Part shown: positions 16,316 to 24,340 of the stretch, in pieces
How the letters are laid out: the number at the start of each line of letters is the position of its first letter
Numbering within the stretch: position 1 is the first letter of the stretch
Assembly: GCA_002067095.1 (NCBI GenBank)
Contig: MVQD01000041.1
Location: forward strand, 1 to 36,089
Length of the DNA stretch: 36,089 bases
From: Methanoregulaceae archaeon PtaB.Bin056
GTDB lineage: Archaea > Halobacteriota > Methanomicrobia > Methanomicrobiales > Methanospirillaceae
Direction of reading: 5' to 3'
Notes under the pieces: model-generated
Told to the model about the DNA's origin: nothing
Database searches by the model: none
Seen by the model: the letters and a program-made list of their open reading frames with translations, nothing else
Made by a program: the position numbers and the translations under genes

Positions 16316-18443
16316 ACTGCCAGCACCCCCTGTGGGCAATGAGCCATTCCTGGGCATTGCATGCCGCCTCTCCCACCGGCCTCTTTACACGGATATAGGT
16401 GCCATCCGCCAGCAGCTGCCGGGTCTTTTGGTTGTCCCGGAGGTGCACGGGGAGGATGATGTCCACGATCGCACGGTGGAGATCCGGGTCCCTGACGGGG
16501 AAGAGGACCTCCACCCTCCGGTCAAGGTTCCGGGGCATGAGGTCAGCACTCCCGAGGAAGACCTCCTCCTGTCCCCCGTTCCGGAAGTAGTAGATGCGGG
16601 CATGTTCGAGGAACCGCCCCACCACGCTCGTGACCGTAATTTGATCGCTCGTGCCGGGAATCCCCGGGCGCAGGCAGCAGATACCCCTGACCTGGAGGGT
16701 GACCACAACACCCGCTCTCGATGCCCGGTACAAGGCCATGATGCATTCCCGGTCAACGAGCGCGTTCATCTTGAAGATGATGCGCCCGTCCCCGTGCTCA
16801 CGGTGACGCGCGATCTCACGCTCGATGCGGGCGAGAATCCCGTTCCTGATGGACTGCGGGGCAACGAGGAGGCTTCTGTAGGAGGGGATGCGGGTATATC
16901 CCGTGAGGCTGTTGAAGAGGTGTGAGACATCTTCTCCAAGCACGGGGTCTGCGGAGAATACCCCGATGTCGGTGTAGATCCTGCTGCTGGAGGCATTGTA
17001 GTTCCCTGTCCCGAGGTGAACGTACCGCACGATCCCATCCTTCTCCCTTCGCACGACCATGCAGACCTTGGCATGCACCTTGAGACCAGCGACCCCGTAC
17101 ACCACGTGCACACCCGCCCGCTCGAGTGCCCGAGCCCACCCGATATTGTTCTCCTCGTCAAACCTCGCCTTGAGCTCGATCAGTGCGGCGACCGCCTTGC
17201 CCCGCTCCCTGGCCTCAAGGAGCGCCTTTACCACGGGAGATTGTGCACCGACCCGGTACAGCGTTATCTTGATAGCCAGCACCTGGGGGTCCCGGGCTGC
17301 CTGTCGCAGGAATGCGACTACAGGGGAGAAGCTCTCGTACGGATGAAAGAGCATGATGTCCTTCTTCCTGATACTGCGAAAGATCTCCTCCTCCCTCTCC
17401 AGGGGTGGCGGGACCGAGGGGATGAAGGGAGTATCTTTCAGGTCAGGCCGGTCAAGGGAGCAGACCTGCATGAGGTCTGCCATGCCGAGCGGCGCTTCCT
17501 GTGTGTAGAACATGTGCTGCGGGACCCCGAGTTTCCTGCCGAGAAGCGCACAGATCTTCCCTGGGATCCCAGGGACCACCTCGATCCGCACGGGAGACCC
17601 TGTCCTCCGCATCTCCACTCCCTCCTCGACTGCGGTCAGCAGGTCGGAGGCCTCGTCCTCCTCGATCTCCATGTCCGCGTCCCTTGTGACCCGGAACGGA
17701 TACGCTGCGACGACCTTAAGACCGGGGAATAGGTGGCCAAGGTTGGCGCAGATGACGTCTTCCAGAAAGACAAGGCGTATCTCTTCGTGGAGGGGGCCCT
17801 CCGCATCACGCCCGGGGATGCGCACCAGGCGGGGGAAGAGATGGGTGGGGACCTTGACCCTGGCGAACCGTTCCCCGCCGCCCTCGGGGTCTTCCACCTG
17901 CACGGCGAGCGATATGGAGAGGTTTGATATGAAAGGGAACGGGTGGGAGCGGTCGAACGCGAGGGGAGTGAGGACCGGGAAGACCTCCTCCTTGAAGAAC
18001 CGTTCAAGGTATTCCCGGTCCTCCTTTTCCAGCTCCCCGTACTGGAGGATCGAGATGCCGGATGCCTCGAGGGCGGGAAGGATAGACCCTCTCCAGAGCG
18101 CCATCTGCTCCCCGATAAGCAAAAGCAGGGCCCGGTGGATTGCCCCGAGCTGCCTGGAGGGGCTCATTCCGTCCGGGGGCGCCTCGAGGGCTCCCTGCTC
18201 CACCTGGCGGTGAAGCCCCGAGACCCTGATCATGAAGAACTCATCGAGGTTGTTGGCGAAGATCGAGAGGAACTTGACACGTTCCAGGAGGGGGTGACCG
18301 GGGTCTGCCGCCTCTTCGAGCACCCGCCTGTTGAACTCGATCCAGGAGAGTTCCCTGTTGATGAAGAGGCCCGGGTCTTCAAGGATGTCGCAGCGCTCCC
18401 TGTCCCGGGATTCTATCCCTTTCATCGAAGAAGGCCCGGCCAT
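16296..18443 (-). CDS. ppk: Polyphosphate kinase PPK1
   Basis: A 715-residue PPK1, catalysing reversible transfer of the ATP gamma phosphate to polyphosphate. The N-terminal domain begins FINRELSWIEFNRRVL, the head domain follows, and the two phospholipase D-like C-terminal domains contain HPYESF, ALIELKARFDEENN and GLKVHAKVCMV; the His in this last motif corresponds to the autophosphorylated residue (E. coli H435). The HKD-like second site SADLMPRNLDRRVEVLFPV is also present. The ATG at 18443 has GGGAGA seven bases upstream and gives the expected length; a longer open frame to 18644 adds unrelated sequence. It heads a two-gene unit with the CHAD protein. Confidence 0.96.
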   Translation of the reverse strand: MAGPSSMKGIESRDRERCDILEDPGLFINRELSWIEFNRRVLEEAADPGHPLLERVKFLSIFANNLDEFFMIRVSGLHRQVEQGALEAPPDGMSPSRQLGAIHRALLLLIGEQMALWRGSILPALEASGISILQYGELEKEDREYLERFFKEEVFPVLTPLAFDRSHPFPFISNLSISLAVQVEDPEGGGERFARVKVPTHLFPRLVRIPGRDAEGPLHEEIRLVFLEDVICANLGHLFPGLKVVAAYPFRVTRDADMEIEEDEASDLLTAVEEGVEMRRTGSPVRIEVVPGIPGKICALLGRKLGVPQHMFYTQEAPLGMADLMQVCSLDRPDLKDTPFIPSVPPPLEREEEIFRSIRKKDIMLFHPYESFSPVVAFLRQAARDPQVLAIKITLYRVGAQSPVVKALLEARERGKAVAALIELKARFDEENNIGWARALERAGVHVVYGVAGLKVHAKVCMVVRREKDGIVRYVHLGTGNYNASSSRIYTDIGVFSADPVLGEDVSHLFNSLTGYTRIPSYRSLLVAPQSIRNGILARIEREIARHREHGDGRIIFKMNALVDRECIMALYRASRAGVVVTLQVRGICCLRPGIPGTSDQITVTSVVGRFLEHARIYYFRNGGQEEVFLGSADLMPRNLDRRVEVLFPVRDPDLHRAIVDIILPVHLRDNQKTRQLLADGTYIRVKRPVGEAACNAQEWLIAHRGCWQYGKEAR

Positions 18444-18617
18444 ATATTTCTCCCTGTTTTTGGCTACTCTATCACTGTGAATTGCCGGGTACATAAGCAT
18501 GCTGCCGGAAAGGCAGAGGTTATCGCACGGACCATTCACCGGAGCGGCAGGCTTGCATACCCAATTCAAAACTGTTTTACCATACCAGTGTACAACTAAC
18601 ACTTGCTGTGATTCGCC

Positions 18618-19034
18618 ATGGGATCCAACGAAGACATCATGCATGATTTTGTACGAAGAGAGCTCAAGAGGCTGTACCCAAGCGTGGATGGCTGGCAGAT
18701 CAAAAAGGCACCCAAAGCTGGTGCCGGTTCGGGTTTCTCCATATCTCGGAGGCTGCTCGGGCGCTTTGAAGGAGCGCAGGTCCTTGTCAGCTTTGACCGG
18801 AAAGCGACTCCAGAGACCGTCAACGCGTTAAAAGAGATGGCTGCATCGAACCCTATCGCGGGAGTAGCCTCACCACGCCTTATCCTTATGGCCCCGCAGG
18901 GAATAGAGGCATCAGGTATCCCCCCTGAAGTCCAGATCCTCCCCATGCAGAGTTTTGGCTTCGAAGGGAAGGAACTGGTCTGGCTGAAGCGCAGGGCCCA
19001 GGTTACCGAGAAGACCACAGCAAAATCCGCTTAA
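18618..19034 (+). CDS. Conserved-looking small protein of unknown function
   Basis: A 138-residue soluble protein I do not recognise. The N-terminal half is basic (KRLYPSVDGWQIKKAPKAGAG) and the middle has an alternating pattern of strands and helices (VLVSFDRKATPETVNALKEM, then ASPRLILMAPQGIEASGIP), ending in a Lys-rich tail. It has no signal peptide, membrane segment, cysteine cluster or nucleotide motif. The pattern of a DNA/RNA-cleft or nuclease-like alpha/beta fold is possible but not demonstrable. GTGAT lies five bases before the ATG. It is divergent from ppk across 174 bases and its stop overlaps the convergent Mut7-C gene by four bases, so it is transcribed alone. Codon use resembles that of its neighbours, supporting a real gene. 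Confidence 0.75.
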   Translation: MGSNEDIMHDFVRRELKRLYPSVDGWQIKKAPKAGAGSGFSISRRLLGRFEGAQVLVSFDRKATPETVNALKEMAASNPIAGVASPRLILMAPQGIEASGIPPEVQILPMQSFGFEGKELVWLKRRAQVTEKTTAKSA

Positions 19035-19534
19035 TCCTGCAATACATTCTCTTTTATTCTTTTTTCCAGGTCCTTCCCGTGGGAGCCCTGCCAGTAGAGC
19101 TTCCTGCACTGCGGGCACCAGAAGAATTCCATCCCCGGCGTGCTCCGCGGGGCGTGGCGCGCCTTGGAGATCTCTTCTTCCCTGGCAGGACGAAGAGGGG
19201 TATTGCAGAGCGAGCACCTGTTCAGTCTCACGGCAGGCACGATCAGGCCTTTCCCTGCAAGTACCCGAATCTGCTCCATCACGTCCCGGTCTTCGATGAG
19301 GACGGCATCTTCCCCCGCTCTCTTCGCCAGCTCGCGGTCCATCGTGAGCAGCACTCTTCCCTCCCCCCGTGCCCTCTTCAGGAGAAGCGTGTCCTCGCGG
19401 GTGTTCCCTTCGCGGTACCCTGATGCGCTCACCGTATCGTACCCCATGAAGCGCAGGTACCGGCAGAGGGTGCCGAGCATCCGGTCGGCGAGAAACCGGG
19501 TGCTCCGCGCAGGGTCATCCGGGGTTCCCGACAT
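19031..19534 (-). CDS. Mut7-C RNase domain protein with zinc ribbon
   Basis: A 167-residue protein with the PIN-like Mut7-C domain (RFLADRMLGTLCRYLRFMGYD, then ILLKRA and VLLTMDRELAKRAG) containing the conserved acidic residues of a metal-dependent ribonuclease. It is followed by a zinc ribbon with two Cys pairs, CSLC and CPQC. The combination is common in archaea and bacteria and is predicted to act in RNA turnover or translation quality control, with no defined substrate. The ATG overlaps the end of amrS by 20 bases, making it the third gene of the zinc ribbon-amrS-Mut7-C unit. Its 3' end overlaps the convergent unknown gene by four bases. Confidence 0.9.
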   Translation of the reverse strand: MSGTPDDPARSTRFLADRMLGTLCRYLRFMGYDTVSASGYREGNTREDTLLLKRARGEGRVLLTMDRELAKRAGEDAVLIEDRDVMEQIRVLAGKGLIVPAVRLNRCSLCNTPLRPAREEEISKARHAPRSTPGMEFFWCPQCRKLYWQGSHGKDLEKRIKENVLQD

Positions 19535-20528
19535 ACTCTATGCGTTCACCGCACTTTGTGCACGTATGACCCTCGAGGTTACGGAAGACTGCGGAAAATC
19601 CCCTGCGTTCGATGCAGAGCGCCCCGCACCGGGGGCAGTAGGTGCTCTCGAGAGGGTGGGGATAGACGTTTCCAAGGTAGGGATACCGGAGCCCAAGCTC
19701 CTTTGCCTGCCGGTGGATCCTCTCGAGGACCGCAAGTGGCGTGGCGTTCCTGTCCTGCATGTGGTAATCGGGATGGAAGCGGGTGAAATGGACAGGGGTT
19801 CCTGCTCCAAGGTGGTCAACGACCCACCGGATGAGCGCTCCTGTCTCCTCGGGGGAATCGTTCAATCCCGGGATGACGAGGTTCACGACCTCCACGTGCA
19901 TCCCGAGCTCCCGGGCAAGGACCGCCGAGTCCAGCACCGGCTGGAGGCGGGCGCCGCACACCTTTTTGTAGAAATCCTCCGAGAACGACTTGATGTCCAC
20001 GCGGTATGCCATCAGCATTGAAGAGAGCTCCCGCAGCGCCTCCTCGGTGATATACCCGTTGGTCACATACACTGTGGCTAGCCCTTCTTTCCGTGCACAC
20101 GTCCCCATATCGAGGGCATACTCGTGCCAGATGGTGGGCTCGTTATACGTCCAGGAGATGCTGGCGCACCCTGCTTCCCTGGCCCGCCGGACCCCCTCTT
20201 CAGGCGAGAGGTCCGGGAGGGACGATGCGTCCCGCTCTGCACGCGAGATGTGCCAGTTCTGGCAGTGCTCGCACCTGAAGTTGCAGCCGATGCTGCCGAG
20301 CGAGTAAGAGAGGGTGCCGGGCAGGAAGTGGTAAAGCGGCTTCTTCTCGATGGGATCGACCGCCTCTGCGCTCACCTTCCCGTACGTGGTCGCGTAAAGG
20401 ACACCGTTCATGTTCCGCCGGACGCCGCAGATGCCGGTCCTGGCCTCCTTTATCAGACACCTGTGACTGCAGAGCGAACACTGTACCGCACCATCCCCTG
20501 CCGGAGACCACTGATGTGCCCTGTGCAT
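19515..20528 (-). CDS. amrS: AmrS-type radical SAM protein (AMMECR1/MEMO-associated)
   Basis: A 337-residue radical SAM enzyme of the AmmeMemoRadiSam group. The SAM cluster motif is CNFRCEHCQNW, and before it lies CSLCSHRCLIKEARTGICGVR, the four-Cys N-terminal region typical of the group. The C-terminus has another zinc-type cluster (YCPRCGALCIERRG, then HTCTKCGERIEYVG). SAM is probably cleaved to 5'-deoxyadenosine, which would feed the DadD pathway present in the window; the substrate is unknown. The ATG at 20528 gives the family's usual length; the frame is open to 20597 but overlaps the zinc-ribbon gene. The partner AMMECR1 and MEMO genes are not seen here. Confidence 0.92.
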   Translation of the reverse strand: MHRAHQWSPAGDGAVQCSLCSHRCLIKEARTGICGVRRNMNGVLYATTYGKVSAEAVDPIEKKPLYHFLPGTLSYSLGSIGCNFRCEHCQNWHISRAERDASSLPDLSPEEGVRRAREAGCASISWTYNEPTIWHEYALDMGTCARKEGLATVYVTNGYITEEALRELSSMLMAYRVDIKSFSEDFYKKVCGARLQPVLDSAVLARELGMHVEVVNLVIPGLNDSPEETGALIRWVVDHLGAGTPVHFTRFHPDYHMQDRNATPLAVLERIHRQAKELGLRYPYLGNVYPHPLESTYCPRCGALCIERRGFSAVFRNLEGHTCTKCGERIEYVGNPG

Positions 20529-20532
20529 GTTC

Positions 20533-20739
20533 TCAATCAGGCGTGCAGGAATTATTAAATTGATGCCCCGGATCCTCCAGTGGAGGGTTGCCTTCATCCG
20601 GGTCGCGCTCCCGGAGCCCTTCGCACTCCATGATCAGTGAACCCCGGTACCCACAGGACTTGCAGCGGTAGACCTGGCCGATGCAGCCTCCCACCACGCA
20701 ATAGACATCCCTGCTCCCGCAGGACGGACACCTCAGCAT
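20533..20739 (-). CDS. Small zinc-ribbon protein
   Basis: A 68-residue protein with CPSCGSRDVYCVVGGCIGQ followed by YRCKSCGYRGS, i.e. two CxxC knuckles spaced as in a rubredoxin-like zinc ribbon; the last 28 residues are acidic and without clear structure. Such one-domain ribbons are frequent in methanogens with no assigned function; an RNA- or protein-binding adaptor is a reasonable guess. The stop lies four bases before the amrS ATG, so co-transcription is likely. Confidence 0.75.
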   Translation of the reverse strand: MLRCPSCGSRDVYCVVGGCIGQVYRCKSCGYRGSLIMECEGLRERDPDEGNPPLEDPGHQFNNSCTPD

Positions 20740-20749
20740 CTCTTCAACA

Positions 20750-20757
20750 CTTATATG
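20750..20757 (+). promoter_or_regulatory. TATA box of pyrH
   Basis: CTTATATG centred near 20754 is 31 bases before the pyrH ATG, predicting a start near 20779 and a leader of about six bases without a Shine-Dalgarno. The same AT-rich core sits too close to the divergent zinc-ribbon ATG (20739) to serve it in the normal geometry. Confidence 0.4.
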
Positions 20758-20784
20758 TGCCGCATGGAGAAATGATACTGTAGC

Positions 20785-21507
20785 ATGACACGCCTGGTCC
20801 TCTCTCTCGGGGGCTCAGTCCTCTTCCCTTCCCTCGAGGGGCACACTCTCCGCGCCTGGGCTCCCGTGCTTACCGCCCTGGCACGCTCCGTCGACCTCTT
20901 CGTGGTGGTCGGCGGCGGCGGGGAAGCCAGGAGGTATATCCAGGCTGCAAGGGACACATGGGCAGACGAAGCCTTCTGCGACGAGGTTGGGATCCTGGTT
21001 ACCCGGCTGAACGCAACGCTCCTCATCGGTGCGCTCGGGACCGCCGCATATCCGCGTGTCGCGTTCAACCCCGGGGAGGCAATTGAGTACTCCGGACGGG
21101 GAAAGATCGTCGTGATGGGCGGGGTCACCCCGGCCCAGACCACCGATGCGGTCGCCGCGGTCCTTGCCGAGCGGGCCAGGGCTGCCCTGCTCGTCAACCT
21201 CACTTCGGTTGACGGAATCTACTCAGCGGACCCGAAGAAGGACCCTGCAGCCACGAAGTACTCGCGCATGACCCCGCAGGAGCTGCTCGAGGTTGTCGGC
21301 TCCGGGGGACTTGCAGCCGGTTCGAACGCGGTCGTTGACATGGTGGCCGCAAAGGTGGTGGAGAGGAGTCGTATCCCCCTCCTGGTGCTGGACGGCCGCG
21401 ACCCCCGGCTCCTCGGGAAGGTGCTCTTCTCCGGCGATGTTGCCGGGACCATGGTCATCGGTGACCAGGAGAACCCCCTCCCCCTCGAGACCTCCAGTCC
21501 ACCATAA
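20785..21507 (+). CDS. pyrH: UMP kinase, archaeal type
   Basis: A 240-residue amino acid kinase-fold enzyme that phosphorylates UMP to UDP in pyrimidine synthesis. The N-terminal LSLGGSV loop, the VVVGGGGEARRYI glycine loop, and VNLTSVDGIYSADPKKDPAA near residue 135-155 are the nucleotide and phosphate-binding elements. The domain layout and lack of an insertion near residue 60 match archaeal UMP kinase rather than isopentenyl phosphate kinase or carbamate kinase. A tail of about 20 residues after the last strand (GDQENPLPLETSSPP) is a little longer than usual. The downstream tRNA-Pro follows after 38 bases. Confidence 0.92.
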   Translation: MTRLVLSLGGSVLFPSLEGHTLRAWAPVLTALARSVDLFVVVGGGGEARRYIQAARDTWADEAFCDEVGILVTRLNATLLIGALGTAAYPRVAFNPGEAIEYSGRGKIVVMGGVTPAQTTDAVAAVLAERARAALLVNLTSVDGIYSADPKKDPAATKYSRMTPQELLEVVGSGGLAAGSNAVVDMVAAKVVERSRIPLLVLDGRDPRLLGKVLFSGDVAGTMVIGDQENPLPLETSSPP

Positions 21508-21545
21508 CTTATTTGCCGGGCCCTGTCCAACATGTGATCTTGTCT

Positions 21546-21620
21546 GGGGTAGTAGGGTAGCCTGGTCCATCCTAGAGCGTTTGGGACGCTTTGACGGCAG
21601 TTCGAATCTGCCCTACCCCA
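21546..21620 (+). tRNA. tRNA-Pro (anticodon TGG)
   Basis: Acceptor GGGGTAG (21546-21552) pairs with CTACCCC (21613-21619), discriminator A at 21620, no encoded CCA. The anticodon stem GAGCG/CGCTT encloses the loop TTTGGGA, giving anticodon TGG. The T-arm reads CGGCAGTTCGAATCTGCC. There is no intron. A TATA-like AACTTATTTG about 35 bases upstream overlaps the pyrH stop. The nth start codon is only five bases past the tRNA end. Confidence 0.96.
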
Positions 21621-21624
21621 TGCC

Positions 21625-22275
21625 ATGGAGAGGGAGACCGCGTGCAGGGTATACTCCTTGCTCCGCCGAAAATTCGATGACCCGGCCTCACCCCGCACGT
21701 TCCTCGAGTTCGAGAACCCCTACCAGATCGTTATCCTCACCATCCTCTCCGCACAGACCACCGACCGGAACGTGAACGCCGTCAGGGATGAACTTTTCAG
21801 CCGTTACCCGGGGCCCGGAGACCTCGCTAAAGCACGCAGGGAGGAGGTGGAAGAGATCATCCGGAGCCTCGGGTTCTACCGCGCCAAGGCAGCACATATC
21901 ATCGGCGCGGCAAAGATCCTTGCCGAGAGGTTCAACGGCCGGGTGCCGTGCACAATGGAAGACCTCCTCACTCTTCCAGGTGTCGGGCGCAAGACTGCCA
22001 ACATCGTGCTGAACCACGCGTACGGCATCAACGAAGGAATCGCCGTTGACACCCATGTCCGCAGGGTCTCGGTGCGCATCGGGTTCTCTTCCCACCCTGA
22101 CCCGGCCAGGATCGAACGCGACCTGATGGCCCTCTTCCCAAAAAAGGTCTGGGGGGACCTCAACTATCTCCTCATCAGGCACGGGCGTGCGACGTGCACC
22201 GCGAGGAACCCCAGGTGCAGCGAATGCCCGGTGCAGTCATACTGTGCGTATTTTTCCCGGGGCCGGACATCCTGA
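21625..22275 (+). CDS. nth: Endonuclease III (DNA glycosylase/AP lyase)
   Basis: A 216-residue base-excision repair enzyme. Helix-hairpin-helix LPGVGRKTANIVL contains catalytic K123, and D142 lies in VDTHVRRV. The C-terminal [4Fe-4S] ligands C191, C198, C201 and C207 follow the canonical C-x6-C-x2-C-x5-C spacing. It removes oxidised pyrimidines and nicks AP sites. The ATG at 21625 begins four bases after the tRNA-Pro 3' end, without room for a promoter or ribosome binding site. It is followed by a four-base gap to the convergent phosphate permease. Confidence 0.97.
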   Translation: MERETACRVYSLLRRKFDDPASPRTFLEFENPYQIVILTILSAQTTDRNVNAVRDELFSRYPGPGDLAKARREEVEEIIRSLGFYRAKAAHIIGAAKILAERFNGRVPCTMEDLLTLPGVGRKTANIVLNHAYGINEGIAVDTHVRRVSVRIGFSSHPDPARIERDLMALFPKKVWGDLNYLLIRHGRATCTARNPRCSECPVQSYCAYFSRGRTS

Positions 22276-22279
22276 CCGG

Positions 22280-23461
22280 TCAGACCCAAAAGAGCGCCCG
22301 GTATGCCAGGAACCCAGCAAACGAACAGGTCGCGGTGAGCGGGATCGTCAGGACCCATGCGGCGACGATGCGGCGGACGATCCCCCACTGGACCGCAGAA
22401 TAGCCCCTGGTCGCCCCCACCCCCATAATTGAGCCGCTGATGGCGTGGGTGGTGGAGACCGGGACCCCGAATGCCGTGACAAAGGAGAGGACCACCCCTC
22501 CACCCGTCTCCGCGCAGAACCCCTGATAAGGGCGGAGTTTCGTGATCTTTTTGCCCATCGTCTCAACAACCCTCCAACCGCCAAGGAACGTTCCGAGTGC
22601 GATTGCGAGGCCCGAAATGATGATCACCCAGGCGGGAACGATGAACTCTGAGAGGATCCCTGCGGCGACAAGGAGCGCGGTGATGACCCCCATTGCGTTC
22701 TGGGCGTCGTTGCTCCCGTGCCCTATGCTGTAAAAGGCGGCAGAGAAGATCTGCAGTTTCGAGAAGATATAATTCATCCACTTTGAGTTCGCGTTCCGGA
22801 ACAGCCTGATGATGACCATTCCCAGGAGATAGGCGGAGATCATCCCGAGAGTGGGCGAGACGACGATGAAGATGATGATGGCGAGAATCCCGCTTACCGG
22901 GAGGAACCCGGTGATCACTCCCGCCGGGATCACGATTGATATCCCGCACAGAGCCCCAAGCGCGGTATACTCCGGCCAGTTCTCCTCCCCCTTGCCCCTC
23001 GCGGTGAATGAGAGGACAAGCGCGCCGCAGATCCCTCCCGCTGCTGCCATCGCCACCGCACGCAGGAACAGGTCCGATGACGGCCACAGCACCGAACCGA
23101 TACCCCCGGATGCGATGGCGGACCCTATAAGGCCGCCGACAAGGGCATGGCTCGCGGAGATGGGGATCCCCCCATAGGATGAGATGAACACCCAGAGGAC
23201 CGCCGCACTCATACCGACCAGGATGACCTCGGTGGTGAGGAACCCGGATTCGACGATCCCCTTTCCGATGGTCTTTGCGACCACGGTCGTGAAGATGAAT
23301 GGCCCTGCCATGTTGAAGAACGCCGCCATCAGCACGGCCTGGAGGGGGGTGAGCACGCGGGTTGCTACGACAGTGGCGATTGAATTTGCCGCATCATTGA
23401 GGCCATTGACAAAGTTGAAGAGGAGTGCAAGGAATATCCCGGCGATGACGATATTCTCCAT
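22280..23461 (-). CDS. pit: PiT-family inorganic phosphate transporter
   Basis: A 393-residue permease with about ten or eleven helices. The two PiT signature repeats are visible: NFVNGLNDAANSIATVV near residue 16-32 and IGHGSNDAQNAMGVITALL in the second half, giving the inverted two-fold architecture of low-affinity phosphate symporters. The family usually uses Na+ or H+. The ATG at 23461 is five bases after the stop of the PhoU-like gene, which is the typical partner. Phosphate import next to ppk, CHAD and ppx suggests a local concentration of phosphate functions. Confidence 0.95.
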   Translation of the reverse strand: MENIVIAGIFLALLFNFVNGLNDAANSIATVVATRVLTPLQAVLMAAFFNMAGPFIFTTVVAKTIGKGIVESGFLTTEVILVGMSAAVLWVFISSYGGIPISASHALVGGLIGSAIASGGIGSVLWPSSDLFLRAVAMAAAGGICGALVLSFTARGKGEENWPEYTALGALCGISIVIPAGVITGFLPVSGILAIIIFIVVSPTLGMISAYLLGMVIIRLFRNANSKWMNYIFSKLQIFSAAFYSIGHGSNDAQNAMGVITALLVAAGILSEFIVPAWVIIISGLAIALGTFLGGWRVVETMGKKITKLRPYQGFCAETGGGVVLSFVTAFGVPVSTTHAISGSIMGVGATRGYSAVQWGIVRRIVAAWVLTIPLTATCSFAGFLAYRALFWV

Positions 23462-23468
23462 TGTTCAC

Positions 23469-24098
23469 TCATGAATGGCGTATCGCGATGTCCGAGAGTA
23501 CGTTTGCGACGTCCTCGCACTTGTCGGTGGCGATCTCCAGGTGCTCGTAGATGTCCTTGCGCTTGATGATGGCGATGGCATCATTCGACCTGAAGAGGTC
23601 GTCGTAGGCGTGGTGAAGGACGTCGTCTGCGAGGTTTTCGAGCCTGTTGACCTCGATGCACCGCTGTTCTATCTGCCGCGGGTTCTTCATCGTCCGGATC
23701 CCCTTCACCGCCTCTTCGATCTCCACCACCGAGAGCTGGATGAGTTTTGCGAGTTCCACCATGTGCGTGTCCGTTCCCGGAATCCCATAATGGTACATCC
23801 TGGTGGCGGTGCTCTTTATGTAGTCGAGGATATCATCGAGCGCAGACGCAAGCTTTGAGATCTCTTCGGGGTCAAGGGGTGTGATGAACGTCTGGTTCAG
23901 CTGCTCGTAGATCTCGTGGGTGATCTTGTCGCCCTCATGCTCCAGCTGCTCGATCTGGTGGACTTTCTCACGGACAGAGGTATAGTCGTCTGCGAGGTCC
24001 ACAATGCGGTAAGAGGCGAGTACGACCACCGCGGCCAGCCTCTCGAAGAGGGTGAAGAACACCTCGTCCTGGGGGATTATCCACTCTTTGATTCCCAA
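23469..24098 (-). CDS. PhoU-like DUF47 protein, partner of PiT
   Basis: A 209-residue, nearly all-helical protein of the DUF47 family (distant PhoU relatives). The N-terminus GIKEWIIPQDEVFF, the EHEGDKITHEIY segment and the RLENLADDVLHHAYDDLF segment carry the E/D-x3-D-type acidic clusters that bind metal in PhoU. It starts at a TTG at 24098, supported by homologous N-terminal sequence and a GTGAT about five bases upstream. It is followed directly by the PiT permease, and such proteins are thought to gate or regulate the permease. Confidence 0.92.
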   Translation of the reverse strand: MGIKEWIIPQDEVFFTLFERLAAVVVLASYRIVDLADDYTSVREKVHQIEQLEHEGDKITHEIYEQLNQTFITPLDPEEISKLASALDDILDYIKSTATRMYHYGIPGTDTHMVELAKLIQLSVVEIEEAVKGIRTMKNPRQIEQRCIEVNRLENLADDVLHHAYDDLFRSNDAIAIIKRKDIYEHLEIATDKCEDVANVLSDIAIRHS

Positions 24099-24165
24099 AG
24101 TGTATCACAAGAGAATTTTTTCCAGGGGGGAAAAACACTCCGGTTTGATGGCCGGGGTGCAGTGA

Positions 24166-24237
24166 TGGACCGAGCGGGAATTGAACCCGCGGCCTCTTCC
24201 ATGCCAAGGAAGCGATCTTCCGCTGATCTATCGGCCC
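24166..24237 (-). tRNA. tRNA-Ala (anticodon GGC)
   Basis: On the minus strand the acceptor GGGCCGA pairs with TCGGTCC, discriminator A at 24166, no encoded CCA. The anticodon stem CTTCC/GGAAG encloses TTGGCAT, giving GGC. The T-arm is GCGGGTTCAATTCCCGC. No intron. A TATA-like CTTTTAACCC (24270-24261) is centred 29 bases upstream. Confidence 0.96.
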
Positions 24238-24260
24238 GTGCCTACAATGTATGCTGCAGG

Positions 24261-24270
24261 GGGTTAAAAG
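24261..24270 (-). promoter_or_regulatory. TATA box of tRNA-Ala
   Basis: Minus-strand CTTTTAACCC is centred about 29 bases before the tRNA 5' end at 24237, the expected archaeal distance. Confidence 0.4.
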
Positions 24271-24282
24271 AATTGTTTCCCG

Positions 24283-24294
24283 GCTAAAAAAAAA
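24283..24294 (-). terminator. Oligo-T terminator after the nicotinate phosphoribosyltransferase gene
   Basis: A run of nine T on the minus strand (24294-24286), flanked by CCGG on both sides, lies about 50 bases after the stop and before the tRNA-Ala promoter. Confidence 0.45.
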
Positions 24295-24340
24295 TTCCGG
24301 ATTTCCTCACGCGTCCGGGTCTTCTGCTCATCCCTCTGCC

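Noticed and set aside
18444-18644. A 67-residue N-terminal extension of PPK1
   Set aside because: The sequence is unlike PPK1, and the ATG at 18443 has a good RBS and gives the expected length.
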